Below are positions 45,101 through 50,673 of a DNA stretch of 64,000 nt, in pieces (position 1 is the stretch's first letter; each line of letters starts with the position of its first letter). The notes beneath the pieces are model-generated. The model searched no databases and was not told the DNA's origin. It saw only the letters and a program-made list of their open reading frames with translations. Location: positions 1 to 64,000 of the forward strand of contig NZ_JAMRXH010000027.1 in assembly GCF_023740735.1 (NCBI RefSeq). Direction: 5' to 3'. The position numbers and the translations under genes are program-made. This DNA is from Nocardia sp. CDC159. Lineage in GTDB: Bacteria > Actinomycetota > Actinomycetes > Mycobacteriales > Mycobacteriaceae.

Positions 45101-46219
45101 CACGTGCAGCCGCCCGGTGACGCCGCCGAGCTGAATTCGACTGTCCACCATCATCAGGTTGACCGTCGGGCCGAACGAGGTGACCTCCTCCATCGACCAG
45201 CCCAGATCGCGGATGATGTCCTCCTGCCGGTACCGCTGCCGCCGCAGCGCACCGGTCAACTCGCCCTGCGTGGCCCGGATCAGCTCACCCACGGTCCGGG
45301 TGGGGTCCAGGCGCAGCCGCAGCGGCACCACATTGGCGACCATGCCGCCCGAGCGCCGCAGCGTCGCGGTGGTGCGGCCCGATACCGGCAGGCCCAGTAC
45401 CACCTCGGCCGCTCCGGTCATCGCCGCCAGGTAGGCGCCGAATGCGGCGACGATGATCGGCGCGGCGCTCGAGGACTGCTCCTTGGCGGCGAGTTCGATC
45501 AATTCCGCTGTGTCCAGGGGCAGTTCGCCACTCACCAGATTCGGCTGGGCGTCGACACCGGCCTGTCGCCCGGCCAGCGTCACCGGCTCGGCCATGCCTT
45601 CCAGATGGGTGCGCCAGTACTCGCGGTCGGCGTGCAGGCGGTTCGAATCCCGGTAGGACAGATCGTCGTCGACGATCTTGCGCAGATCCTCCGCGCGCCC
45701 GGGCGGGATCTCGCGGCCGGTCACCGCGCAGTCGTAGATCTCGGAGGTGCGCTGCATCATCGTCAGCGCGCCCACCCCGTCGAGGACGATGTGGTGCAGC
45801 CGCGAGTACCAGAACCAGCGATCGTCGGCGATGCGGAGCATGGCCATCCGCACGAGCCGATCGGTCAGCGGGTCCAGCGGGGCGGAATACTCCGCGCGCA
45901 TCCAGGCGTGTGCGGCCGACTCCGGGTCCGGCGCCTCGCGCAGATCGATGAGGTCGACGTGATCGTCGAGGGTGGTGTCGACCAGTTGGTATGGGGTACC
46001 GTCGATCTCGATCAACCGCAGATATCCGGTGCCGAATTCGCGACCGGCCTGCCGCGCCGCCCGCGCCAGCAGTTCGACGTCGACCGCGCCCGCGAACTCG
46101 ACGTACTGCGCGATCGAGATCGGGGTGTCACCGGCGAAATGCTGGGCGAACCAGATGCCGCGCTGCGCCGCGGACAGGGGAAAGGCACCGGCGGGCGGTG
46201 CGGAGGAGCCCTGGGACAT
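33119..46219 (-). CDS. Three-module non-ribosomal peptide synthetase with two epimerisation domains and a thioesterase
   Basis: A 4366-residue megasynthase. By motif the order is: C1 (HHIVLDG near 145), A1 (YTSGSTG near 616), T1 (LGGDS near 998), E1 (HHLVVDG near 1178, EGHGRE, FNYLG), C2 (PLSPLQYGLLFHA, HHLVLDGWS near 1648; D-L type), A2 (YTSGSTG near 2120), T2 (LGGNS near 2503), C3 (LSAAQQRIWVLNRM, HHISADG near 2695; L-L type), A3 (near 3176), T3 (LGGDS near 3560), E3 (HHLVIDG near 3757), and TE (GWSFGG near 4195, Asp in LLDAD, late His). All catalytic motifs look intact. Because it opens with a C domain resembling EntF/starter-type domains, an acyl or aryl group may prime the chain. The predicted product is acyl-D-aa1-L-aa2-D-aa3, released by the thioesterase. 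AGGA 8 bases before ATG 46219. No MbtH-like gene is visible in the window. Confidence 0.95.
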   Translation of the reverse strand: MSQGSSAPPAGAFPLSAAQRGIWFAQHFAGDTPISIAQYVEFAGAVDVELLARAARQAGREFGTGYLRLIEIDGTPYQLVDTTLDDHVDLIDLREAPDPESAAHAWMRAEYSAPLDPLTDRLVRMAMLRIADDRWFWYSRLHHIVLDGVGALTMMQRTSEIYDCAVTGREIPPGRAEDLRKIVDDDLSYRDSNRLHADREYWRTHLEGMAEPVTLAGRQAGVDAQPNLVSGELPLDTAELIELAAKEQSSSAAPIIVAAFGAYLAAMTGAAEVVLGLPVSGRTTATLRRSGGMVANVVPLRLRLDPTRTVGELIRATQGELTGALRRQRYRQEDIIRDLGWSMEEVTSFGPTVNLMMVDSRIQLGGVTGRLHVLTSGLIDDLFVNVYPGVGGESTHIDFQANPNLYDQAALAAQYGRFLDYLARFLAAGADAPLVSVSVTSAAERAASAPARGPADVPARPLPDILAAGARVDAEAIAIATDDLELTYRELDDYTNRLARLLIEAGAGPERMVAISIPRSRESVLAMYAVAKTGAAFVPIDPTYPADRIDYMIADSGVVAGVTVAGVRGALPDRVSWLEIDTAASEAAVAQQDSSPITDADRRSPVRLDHIAYVIYTSGSTGMPKGVLVSHRGLANLVASSGAAFRVHANSVMAHAVSPSFDISVEELLVAFAAGATVAVVPPAAYAGVELARVLRALRVTHLNVTPAVVNSLDPATLPELCTVVVGGDACPPELLSRWSGRTLLNGYGPTETTVTVTLSDPLAPGDPVRIGGPVRGVRALVLDPWLRPVPPGVTGELYLSGACLARGYHRRNGLTAERFVADPTAGGARMYRTGDLVRWQCRDGRFELEYAGRGDAQVKVRGFRIELGEVDAALQRQPGVEFALTLGVETDSGATALASYVLGEKADLDPDALRAALGEILPAYMVPAAIVVLDHIPLTPVGKVDRRALPRPDFRARTGTGRAPSTPRERVLAELFAEVLGLDSVGVDDNFFALGGDSIIAIQLVSRAKAAGLGFGAREVFERRTVAGLAAIATEVGAEAVRELPGGGIGPIELTPIVHDMLAHGAPWDRYAQAVLIGLPADLDRVRLTAALQALIDHHDLLRCELSQHDGEWKWLVGERGSIDAAALLDIVAAGADPETELQCAADRLDPRGGVVARFALIESAEAAPLLWLVLHHLVVDGVSWRILLPDLATAYAGGPLAPVGTSFRRWAHGQREQAHQRGAELPLWQRISRTADPALGAVAFDPAVDVVATVAELDTVIDLDSASAVLERVSERFHCGADEALLTALALAVSRWRGHTTTLLTLEGHGREDAILPGADVARTLGWFTSVYPVALDLTDIDLDDAFAGGPAAGAALKSVKEQLRQLPDKGVGYGMLRYLNPEGGLGLSVTPQISFNYLGRAATGDEGPWLPRRFASTRDPRAPLPAAVDINAIRTDAGLEVSWAYATRLLDEPRVAALADLWREAIRALAAHADAAGAGGHTPSDFDLVRATQAQIEQWERDHPNLVDVWPLSPLQYGLLFHARYDTDTADDYTVQTRLTLAGRVDSARLRAAARQVVERHANLRVAFVETEDGPRQLVLATADPDWREVDLTELATPEDRARELERLIALDASTRFELTHPPLLRFALVRTAADAWTLLLTNHHLVLDGWSTPLLVRELLTTYLGLLSGSASALPAPPSYRQFLSWLAAQDDRESLAAWSRSLAGVDAPTRAVPTLAGIESAESEMVTVDLAQPDVERLAATARAAGATVNTAVEAAWALLLAMLTGRTDVVFGGTVSGRPPQLPGVEEMVGLFINTLPVRVRLDPGERVADLLARVQAEQARLLDHQHVGLAAIHRAVGLPELFDTLVVFESYPMDREALSRALDIGGMRILDVTGTDATPYPLNLMVIPLPDGLRVSVKFLVDHLDSAAARRLLDRFVALLTQIAEQPGQRVARLQHCDARERTALLPVRGPQAVAPRTLPEILVDGASIDPDRIAVQAGALTMTYRDLDAWSNRFARVLLRRGVGREVFVVLALTRSVESVVAVWALAKTGAAFLPLDPNYPVERIEHILTDSRAPIGVTICEVGETLPGTIDWLLLDDLNTIRRVMTVSDAPITDAERGGPVLLDQIAYLIYTSGSTGKPKAVLVGHRGLANLVATQANTLDLDASAGVLQVASPSFDASVHELLKAHAMGGRLVLSPPDVYGGTELERLLRTQRVTHAVITPSVLATMEPHDLPELRVLSVAGEAVGPELVAEWSNGRRMVNLYGPTEFSIWATGPGELRPGEPITIGGPIHGAAAMVLDGWLRPVPTGVTGELYLAGTALARGYFHRFGLTAARFVADPYGAPGSRMYRTGDMVRWVENGPAPRLEYLGRSDFQVKVRGLRIELGEIDAVLARDPDVEYAATIGAPGPTGATVLVAYVVAAAGRALDTERLRTSVAAALPGYMVPGYILELDSIPLTPVGKLDRGALPAPDVADLHQRYLAPRTPVERTVAAVFAEVTGSEQVSIDRSFFDLGGNSLSATKVVARVNAALGSTIALRDLFDAPTVAQLSARITPAAEAGPGRPALAARIRPDRIPLSAAQQRIWVLNRMDPGSAVYNIVAPLRLTGELDAGALRRAVGDVVARHESLRTIYPADAEGPRQVVLDAEAVTPEVAVVETGDGAELGERIARLAGSGFDLTREPPLRIGLFRIAPDVHVVVLVVHHISADGASMAPLASDLLTAYVGHARGVAATLPPLPVQYADYALWHRELLGAESDPKSLAASQIRYWTDTLAGAPDALELPAQRPRPAVQSMRSADLRFTLDVRLHRELSALAATGDASLFMVLHAALAVLLARLGGTDDVVIGTAVAGRGEQALDGLVGMFVNTVPLRTVVDPNLGFEQFLSTVRGTDLDAFARADVPFERLVQVLNPTRSTAHHPIFQISLSLQNFVEPALELPGLRVRVEPFERDGSQFDLSFDLRERFSDGEPAGVDAVLTYARDLFDEYGAASIADRWQRVLAAVVADAARPVADIDILGESERAALVPGYGPHTVGTATLADVLAESVAAHPDRTALVADGVSWSYRELDARATRLAALLARAGAGPETVVALGLTRGGELLTGLWAAAKTGAAFLPIDPKHPIDRIEHMLGDSGARLGLTLSAHRPLLPGVVRWLVLDDPEFAARWDEAETTAPPVVVHPDHPAWMIYTSGSTGTPKGVSVSHLGIADMIAAQRDSLGVDEHSRVLQVASPSFDASVFEALMAFGSGGSCVVAPPEVFGGSALAELVAAEAVTHMVITPSALATVEPAQMSGVRVLAVAGEAVSAELVQRWALGRTMVNLYGPTEFTIWATGSRALAVGAPITIGGPVHGAAVLVLDDRLRPVPFGVAGELYLSGAALARGYHARPDLTAGRFVADPFGAAGKRMYRTGDLVRWVGSLGAPELEYLGRTDFQVKVRGQRIELGEIDAVLGRAPGVEFAVTLGVRTPAGTAALAAYLVPRATGLDLAAVRAHAQDRLPGYMVPSAFVVLAELPINAVGKLDRKRLPEPVFDDVGTEYAPPSTPTEEALAAVVAELVGREKVGVLDSFFALGGDSILAIQLVSRARLRGITLTPLQVFEHRTVAAMAAAADAADVEVILDELPGGGVGDIPLTPIVRYMIERGGTFDRFAQTAVLELPVGIVRAQLVATLTAVVDRHDMLRARLFRDGEWRLRVAEPGTVDVDALIRRVEFAADADSVDLREYAVVELDSAMNRLDPARGVVLQFVWLDPIGDAGERSRAGRLIVVAHHLVIDGVSWRILVPDLMAAWAQVSAGATPVLPEPGTSMRRWAYALEEQAHRTERIAELDYWRTVVDGPDPRLGERDLDPAIDRTATLRTVEIVVPEHVTTALLTTVPAIFDGSVEDALLATLALAVSRWRTDRPDSVLLRLEGHGRQQEIVPGADLSRTVGWFTSVYPFRVELAGLDIDEALIGGAAMGAAIRSVKHRLLRVPDRGIGFGLLRYLNPAAAQRLPERLPGRIAFNYLGRYAAGDIPAGLDGLGWLPTDEFGDLHTRECPDVPLTAEIDINAVVVGDRLQAGFGYPDTLLSADDVAELARLWIETLTAAALFAQSPLARQAAEDDARERAAAQRLAAAPGPAPMGLGLDVLLPIRPDGTEPALFCIHPSSGIAWTYLGLAELLRSGRPIYGLQAPDLSGEPAARSIAEFADRYAREIRRVQPDGPYHLLGWSFGGLIAHAVATRLEQSGERVGVVALLDADTADIDGDSIERLSAGAFVNTFGGVLGIDDVPASATAEEAAAAIRDRTGGVAIIDADTIERMAASYNASARTRTGYRRPVYRGDVLYFSATVGTSEIFGPSGWRRYVTGSITNYDIEATHDELTAPHVLPVIARVLDEHLEAGQ

Positions 46220-46258
46220 GGGGGAATTCCTGCATGGAGATCTCGAAACGGCTGCAGG

Positions 46259-46660
46259 TCACGCGGCCTGATATGCCGTGCGGCGGTCCGCCTCGGTGAT
46301 CGGCGCGTCCGAACCCGTCAGGTAGTGCACCAGGGTCGAGCGGTCGTCGAGCACCAGCCATTGGATCGAATCGGTCAGCGAACGCCGCCCCGCCTTCGTC
46401 GTGACCCCCAGATCGGCGCGGGGAGCGGAAGCATCGATGTCGATGGGCACCACGGTCGCACCCGTCTTGGCGACGGCCAGTCGAGTGACGTCCGATTCCA
46501 GTTGCGGTGTACCGGCAATGGCGATGCGGGCGCCCGGGCGGGCCCCGAGCCCCAGCAGGATCCGAGCCAGCCGGTTCGACCACCGGTCCAGATTCTGGTG
46601 GGTGAGATCGGCCGCGGGATCGGTCGGCTCGGTCGGGTCGATCCACTCGCACATGCTCAT
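46259..46660 (-). CDS. Stub adenylation-domain protein upstream of the NRPS
   Basis: A 133-residue protein corresponding only to the front of an NRPS adenylation domain. It has a core-A1-like stretch (LTHQNLDRWSNRLARILLGL) and core-A2-like VAKTGATVVPIDID, then ITEADRR, which in the NRPS itself precedes the ATP-binding YTSGSTG. The stub stops just before that motif, so it cannot adenylate. It has a start with GAGGG upstream and an intact frame, and ends 39 bases before the NRPS start. It could be a decayed gene kept by chance, a leader ORF for coupled translation, or a small partner protein. ATG 46663 and 46654 are alternative starts. Confidence 0.7.
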   Translation of the reverse strand: MSMCEWIDPTEPTDPAADLTHQNLDRWSNRLARILLGLGARPGARIAIAGTPQLESDVTRLAVAKTGATVVPIDIDASAPRADLGVTTKAGRRSLTDSIQWLVLDDRSTLVHYLTGSDAPITEADRRTAYQAA

Positions 46661-46803
46661 CATGCCCTCTATCGCTCTCGCATCGTGTCGGTTCGGGATG
46701 TATCCAACTGTCGCCTTTTCGGGCCCGACCCGACACCAACCCCAGTGGTGGCGAGCACACCTTCGAGGGGTGGGCGTTTTCACCCCTAGGGGTGCAAGAC
46801 GGG

Positions 46804-46832
46804 AAAAGCCCCGGCCCCTTCGGGGCCGGGGC
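46804..46832 (-). terminator. Intrinsic terminator of the der operon
   Basis: Stem GCCCCGGCCCC / GGGGCCGGGGC (11 bp, 3-base loop) followed on the minus strand by TTTT, about 62 bases past the der stop. A classical rho-independent terminator separating the core operon from the NRPS operon. Confidence 0.85.
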
Positions 46833-46873
46833 ATGCGAGAGCGGCGGTGGGCCGGGGCATGCGAGAGCGGCGG
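46823..46873. repeat. Tandem 25-bp direct repeat between der and its terminator
   Basis: Two identical 25-base copies (GGGCCGGGGCATGCGAGAGC plus GGCGG) at 46823-46847 and 46849-46873, separated by one T. The first copy overlaps the right arm of the terminator stem. It looks like a recent local duplication. Confidence 0.8.
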
Positions 46874-46893
46874 GCCGCGGCCCACCGCCGCGC

Positions 46894-48315
46894 TCAGCGC
46901 TTGGCGCGCTCGCGCTTCTCTCGCACCCGCACCGAGACGCGGATGGGGGAACCGTCGAAGCCGAATTCCTCACGCAGCCGGCGTTCCAGGAAGCGGCGGT
47001 AGCCCGCCTCCAGGAAGCCGGTGGTGAACAGCACGAATGTCGGCGGGCGGGTGGTTGCCTGGGTGGCGAACAGCACGCGTGGCAGCCGACCGCCGCGCAT
47101 CGGCGGCGGCGTGGCGGCGATGACCTCCTTGAGCCAGGTGTTCAACCGGCCGGTGGGGATACGCTTGTCCCAGGATTCCAGCGCGGTTTCCATTGCGGGA
47201 ACGAGCTTTTGGATGGCCCGGCCGGTGTGGGCGGAGATGTTGACCCGCTGCGCCCAGCGCACCTGGACCAGTTCGCGGTCCACCTCGCGCTCGAGCTGTT
47301 CGCGGCGATCCTCGTCGACCAGATCCCACTTGTTGAACGCCAGCACCAGCGCGCGCCCGGCATCGGCGACCATGCTGATCACCCGCAGATCCTGCTCGGT
47401 GATCGGCAGCGAGGCGTCGATGAGCATGACCACCACCTCGGCGGCTTCGATGGCGGCCTTGGTGCGCAGCGAGGCGTAGAACTCAGTGCCGCCCGCATTG
47501 TTGACCTTGCGACGCAAGCCCGCGGTGTCGACGAAACGCCATGTCTTGCCGCCCAACTCGACCAGGGAGTCGACCGGGTCGACGGTGGTGCCCGCCACAT
47601 CGTGCACCACCGAGCGCTCCTCGCCCGAAAGCTTGTTCAGCAGACTCGATTTGCCGACATTGGGCTTGCCCACCAGCGCCACCCGACGCGGGCCGCCCAC
47701 GACACCCGTTCTCTCACGCGGAGTTTCGGGCAACACCTCGAGCACGTCGTCGAGCAGGTCGCCGGTGCCGCGGCCGTGCGCGGCGCTGATCATGCGCGGC
47801 TCCCCCAGCCCGAGCGACCACAGCGACGCGGCTTCGGCCTCCAGCCGCTCACCGTCGACCTTGTTGGCGACGAGGATGACCGGAGTCTTGGAGCGGCGCA
47901 ACACCTTCGCCACCGCCTCGTCGGTCGCGGTCGCCCCGACCTGGCCGTCCACCACCAGCAGGATCGCGTCGGCGGTCCGCATGGCCAGCTCGGCCTGGCG
48001 CGCCACCGCCTGCTGCAGGCCCTTGGCGTCGGGCTCCCAGCCGCCGGTGTCCTGCACCAGGAATCGTCGACCGACCCAATTCGCCTCGTAGGAGATGCGA
48101 TCGCGAGTCACGCCCGGAATGTCCTCGACCACCGCCTCGCGACGGCCCAGGATGCGGTTCACCAGGGTGGATTTGCCGACGTTCGGACGGCCCACGATGG
48201 CCAGCGTCGGCATGGCGATATGCGCTTCGGCGTCGGCATCGTCGGCGAAATCGGCGATGTCCCACTCGGATTCGTCGCTCCAGATGCCGTCACCGGCGAA
48301 GGTGTCCTGCGTCAT
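46894..48315 (-). CDS. der: Ribosome-biogenesis GTPase Der (EngA)
   Basis: A 473-residue cytosolic protein with two tandem G domains and a C-terminal KH-like domain, needed for 50S subunit maturation. G domain 1: GRPNVGKST near 42, DTGG near 89, NKVD near 153. G domain 2: GKPNVGKSS near 217, DTAG near 264, NKWD near 331. The C-terminal part holds the basic RRFLERRLREEFGFDGSPIR and ends in a basic tail. A 34-residue acidic N-terminal extension precedes the first G domain, as in mycobacterial homologues. The ATG overlaps the cmk stop (ATGA). Last gene of the scpA-der operon. Confidence 0.96.
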   Translation of the reverse strand: MTQDTFAGDGIWSDESEWDIADFADDADAEAHIAMPTLAIVGRPNVGKSTLVNRILGRREAVVEDIPGVTRDRISYEANWVGRRFLVQDTGGWEPDAKGLQQAVARQAELAMRTADAILLVVDGQVGATATDEAVAKVLRRSKTPVILVANKVDGERLEAEAASLWSLGLGEPRMISAAHGRGTGDLLDDVLEVLPETPRERTGVVGGPRRVALVGKPNVGKSSLLNKLSGEERSVVHDVAGTTVDPVDSLVELGGKTWRFVDTAGLRRKVNNAGGTEFYASLRTKAAIEAAEVVVMLIDASLPITEQDLRVISMVADAGRALVLAFNKWDLVDEDRREQLEREVDRELVQVRWAQRVNISAHTGRAIQKLVPAMETALESWDKRIPTGRLNTWLKEVIAATPPPMRGGRLPRVLFATQATTRPPTFVLFTTGFLEAGYRRFLERRLREEFGFDGSPIRVSVRVREKRERAKR

Positions 48316-49025
48316 CGGTTACCTCCTGCCGAAATCTGCTGCACGACAACTCGATACAGCTCGTCGATGACCTGATCCATGGACAGGTCGCTGGTGTCGA
48401 CGAGCACCGCGTCCTCGGCCGGGCGCAGCGGCGACACCGCGCGGGTGGAGTCGAGGTTGTCGCGGCGCTGCACATCGGCCAGCACGGCGTCGTAGTCGTC
48501 GCCGCGTCCCTCGGCGATGTTCTGCTGGTTGCGCCGGTGGGCGCGGGCCTCGGCGGAGGCCGTCAAATAGATCTTGGCGTCGGCATCGGGCAACACGACC
48601 GTGCCGATATCGCGGCCCTCGACCACGATCCGCCCCGCGCTCGCCGCGATCTCCCGCTGCAACGCGACCAGCTGCTCGCGCACTTCGGGCACCGCCGACA
48701 CCGCCGAGACCGCCGTGGTGACGGCATTACCGCGGATCTCGGCGGAAACGTCCTCGCCGTCGAGTTCGATCAGCTCGCGGCTGGGATCGGTGCCGATGGT
48801 CAGCGGCAGATCCTTCACCGCGACCGCGATGGCGGCCGGATCGGTGAGATCGACGCCGCCGCGCAGCACGCGCAGCGTCGCCACCCGGTACATCGCGCCG
48901 GTATCGAGATAGCGCGCGGCCAGCCGGGTCGCGAGCCGACGCGACACGCTGGACTTACCGGTGCCCGACGGGCCGTCCATGGCGACGACCAACGACGTCG
49001 AGTCGGAAATCTCCGCGTCGGCCAC
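48312..49025 (-). CDS. cmk: Cytidylate kinase
   Basis: A 237-residue enzyme phosphorylating CMP and dCMP. The P-loop is DGPSGTGKSSVSRRLA near residue 17; YLDTGAMYRVATL near 37 and VVEGRDIGTVVLPDADAKIY near 134 are family signatures, and the lid region has EARAHRR. GGAGG 4 bases before GTG 49025 marks the start; codons further upstream in the open frame have no site. It ends in a four-base overlap with der. The order rluB-cmk-der is conserved in mycobacteria (Rv1711-Rv1713). Confidence 0.94.
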   Translation of the reverse strand: MADAEISDSTSLVVAMDGPSGTGKSSVSRRLATRLAARYLDTGAMYRVATLRVLRGGVDLTDPAAIAVAVKDLPLTIGTDPSRELIELDGEDVSAEIRGNAVTTAVSAVSAVPEVREQLVALQREIAASAGRIVVEGRDIGTVVLPDADAKIYLTASAEARAHRRNQQNIAEGRGDDYDAVLADVQRRDNLDSTRAVSPLRPAEDAVLVDTSDLSMDQVIDELYRVVVQQISAGGNR

Positions 49026-49116
49026 GCCGCCTCCTCGAACGTTCCGTCCCAGCATCTGCACACCGTTCACGCCACAGCTCCGTCCACGTCCTTGATCGCC
49101 CTGCGAGGTCCCACTG

Positions 49117-50664
49117 TCACAACGACACCGCCTCGTAGAGCTTCCCGATTTCGTCCCGACCGAGTACCCGCATGCTGCCCGGACGCTGATCGCCCAGGGC
49201 GATGGGGCCGATATGGGTGCGGACCAGTCCGATGACCGGATGGCCCACGGCCGCGAGCAGGCGGCGCACGATGTGCTTGCGGCCCTCGTGCAGCACAACC
49301 TTCACCAGCGATTTACCCTCGCCGATCTCGAGCACCTGAAAGCGATCGGCCTTCGCGGGGCCGTCGTCGAGTTCGACGCCGTCGCGCAGGCGCTTGCCGA
49401 CCTCGCGCTTGACCTCGCCCTGCACGGTGGCCAGATAGGTCTTGGACACCTGGAACGAGGGGTGCATGAGCCGGTGAGCGAGATCGCCGTCGTTGGTGAG
49501 CAGCAGCAGTCCCTCGGTGTCGGCGTCGAGGCGGCCGACGTGGAACAGGCGTTGACCGGCCATCACGCGTTCGGCGACGATATCGCCGATACAGGGGCGG
49601 CCCAGTTCGTCGGACATGGTCGACTGGAAACCCTTGGGCTTGTTCAGCGCCAGGTAGACCTGTTCGTCACGGACCACCACGCGCACGCCGTCGACCCGCA
49701 CGATCGCGGTATTCGGGTCGATGCGCAGGCCCTGCTCGCGCACGATCGCGCCGTCGACCTCGACCCGGCCCTGGTCGATGAGTTCCTCGGCGGCGCGGCG
49801 CGAGGCCACACCCGCCTTGGCCAGCACCTTCTGCAGGCGCTCGCCCTCGCCCCAGGGCAGCTTCTCCGGTCCGGTCGCCTCGGGCTCGACATGCTGGCGG
49901 CGCGCGGGTTTGGCGAAGCTGAGCACGGTCTGCTCGCGGCGCTGCTTCTGCGGTTTGCGGCTGGGCGCGGGCTTGGGGGTCAACGGGCGACCGCCACCGA
50001 TCCGCCCGGCGGTGCTGTTGCCGGTGAGCGAACGGCTGTCGCCGCGTCCGGCGAGCCGTTCGGGCATCGGGCGACCCGACATCGAGCCGCCACGGCCGGA
50101 ACCGACGCCGCGGCCCGAGCCCTCGGCTCGATATCCGCGCTCGCCGGTGCCCCGCCGGTCCTGCCCGGAACGGCCACCGGCCGAACGATCGAAACCGCCG
50201 CGCTCCCGGTCGAATCCGCCCCTGCCGTGACCACCGCGTTCCTGGCGCTCGAAACCACCGCGTCCACCGCGGCCGTAGTCGTCACGATCGGATCCGCCGC
50301 GCCCGCCGCGCTCGAATCCACCCCGTCCGCCGCGGTCGTACCCACCGCGCTCGTCACGATCGAAACCACCGCGCCCGCCCCGGTCGAATCCACCCCGTCC
50401 GCCGCGGTCGTACCCACCACGCTCCTCGCGGTCGTACCCACCGCGGGCACCGCGAGCGGATCCGCCCTTGGCGTCGCGATCGAAGCCACCGCGGCCGTAG
50501 CCACCCCGGCCGTCGCGATCCTCGCGGCCGTATCCGCCGCGCTCGGTCTGATACCCCCCGCGGCCGCGGTCGCTACCGCGGCCTCGGGCCGATCCGCTCG
50601 ACGGCGGTTCGGCCCTACGTTTCCTACGATCCGGTGTGCCATCTCGGCGAGCGGGTGTATTCAC
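49117..50664 (-). CDS. rluB: 23S rRNA pseudouridine synthase RluB with a long RGG-rich N-terminal tail
   Basis: A 515-residue protein. The C-terminal 245 residues are a normal RsuA/RluB enzyme: S4 domain (RLQKVLAKAGVASRRAAEEL near 277), catalytic HVGRLDADTEGLLLLTNDGD (Asp in the G-R-L-D motif, near 372) and EGRKHIVRRLLAAVGHPV near 460. It isomerises a uridine in 23S rRNA. In front is a disordered tail of about 230 residues, dominated between 30 and 165 by repeats of the type GGYDRGGRGGFDR, then a basic Pro/Lys linker. Such RGG tails bind RNA; they are absent from the 254-residue M. tuberculosis homologue. GTG 50664 has AGGA upstream. Nine bases follow scpB. Confidence 0.93.
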   Translation of the reverse strand: MNTPARRDGTPDRRKRRAEPPSSGSARGRGSDRGRGGYQTERGGYGREDRDGRGGYGRGGFDRDAKGGSARGARGGYDREERGGYDRGGRGGFDRGGRGGFDRDERGGYDRGGRGGFERGGRGGSDRDDYGRGGRGGFERQERGGHGRGGFDRERGGFDRSAGGRSGQDRRGTGERGYRAEGSGRGVGSGRGGSMSGRPMPERLAGRGDSRSLTGNSTAGRIGGGRPLTPKPAPSRKPQKQRREQTVLSFAKPARRQHVEPEATGPEKLPWGEGERLQKVLAKAGVASRRAAEELIDQGRVEVDGAIVREQGLRIDPNTAIVRVDGVRVVVRDEQVYLALNKPKGFQSTMSDELGRPCIGDIVAERVMAGQRLFHVGRLDADTEGLLLLTNDGDLAHRLMHPSFQVSKTYLATVQGEVKREVGKRLRDGVELDDGPAKADRFQVLEIGEGKSLVKVVLHEGRKHIVRRLLAAVGHPVIGLVRTHIGPIALGDQRPGSMRVLGRDEIGKLYEAVSL

Positions 50665-50673
50665 GTGGTCCTG

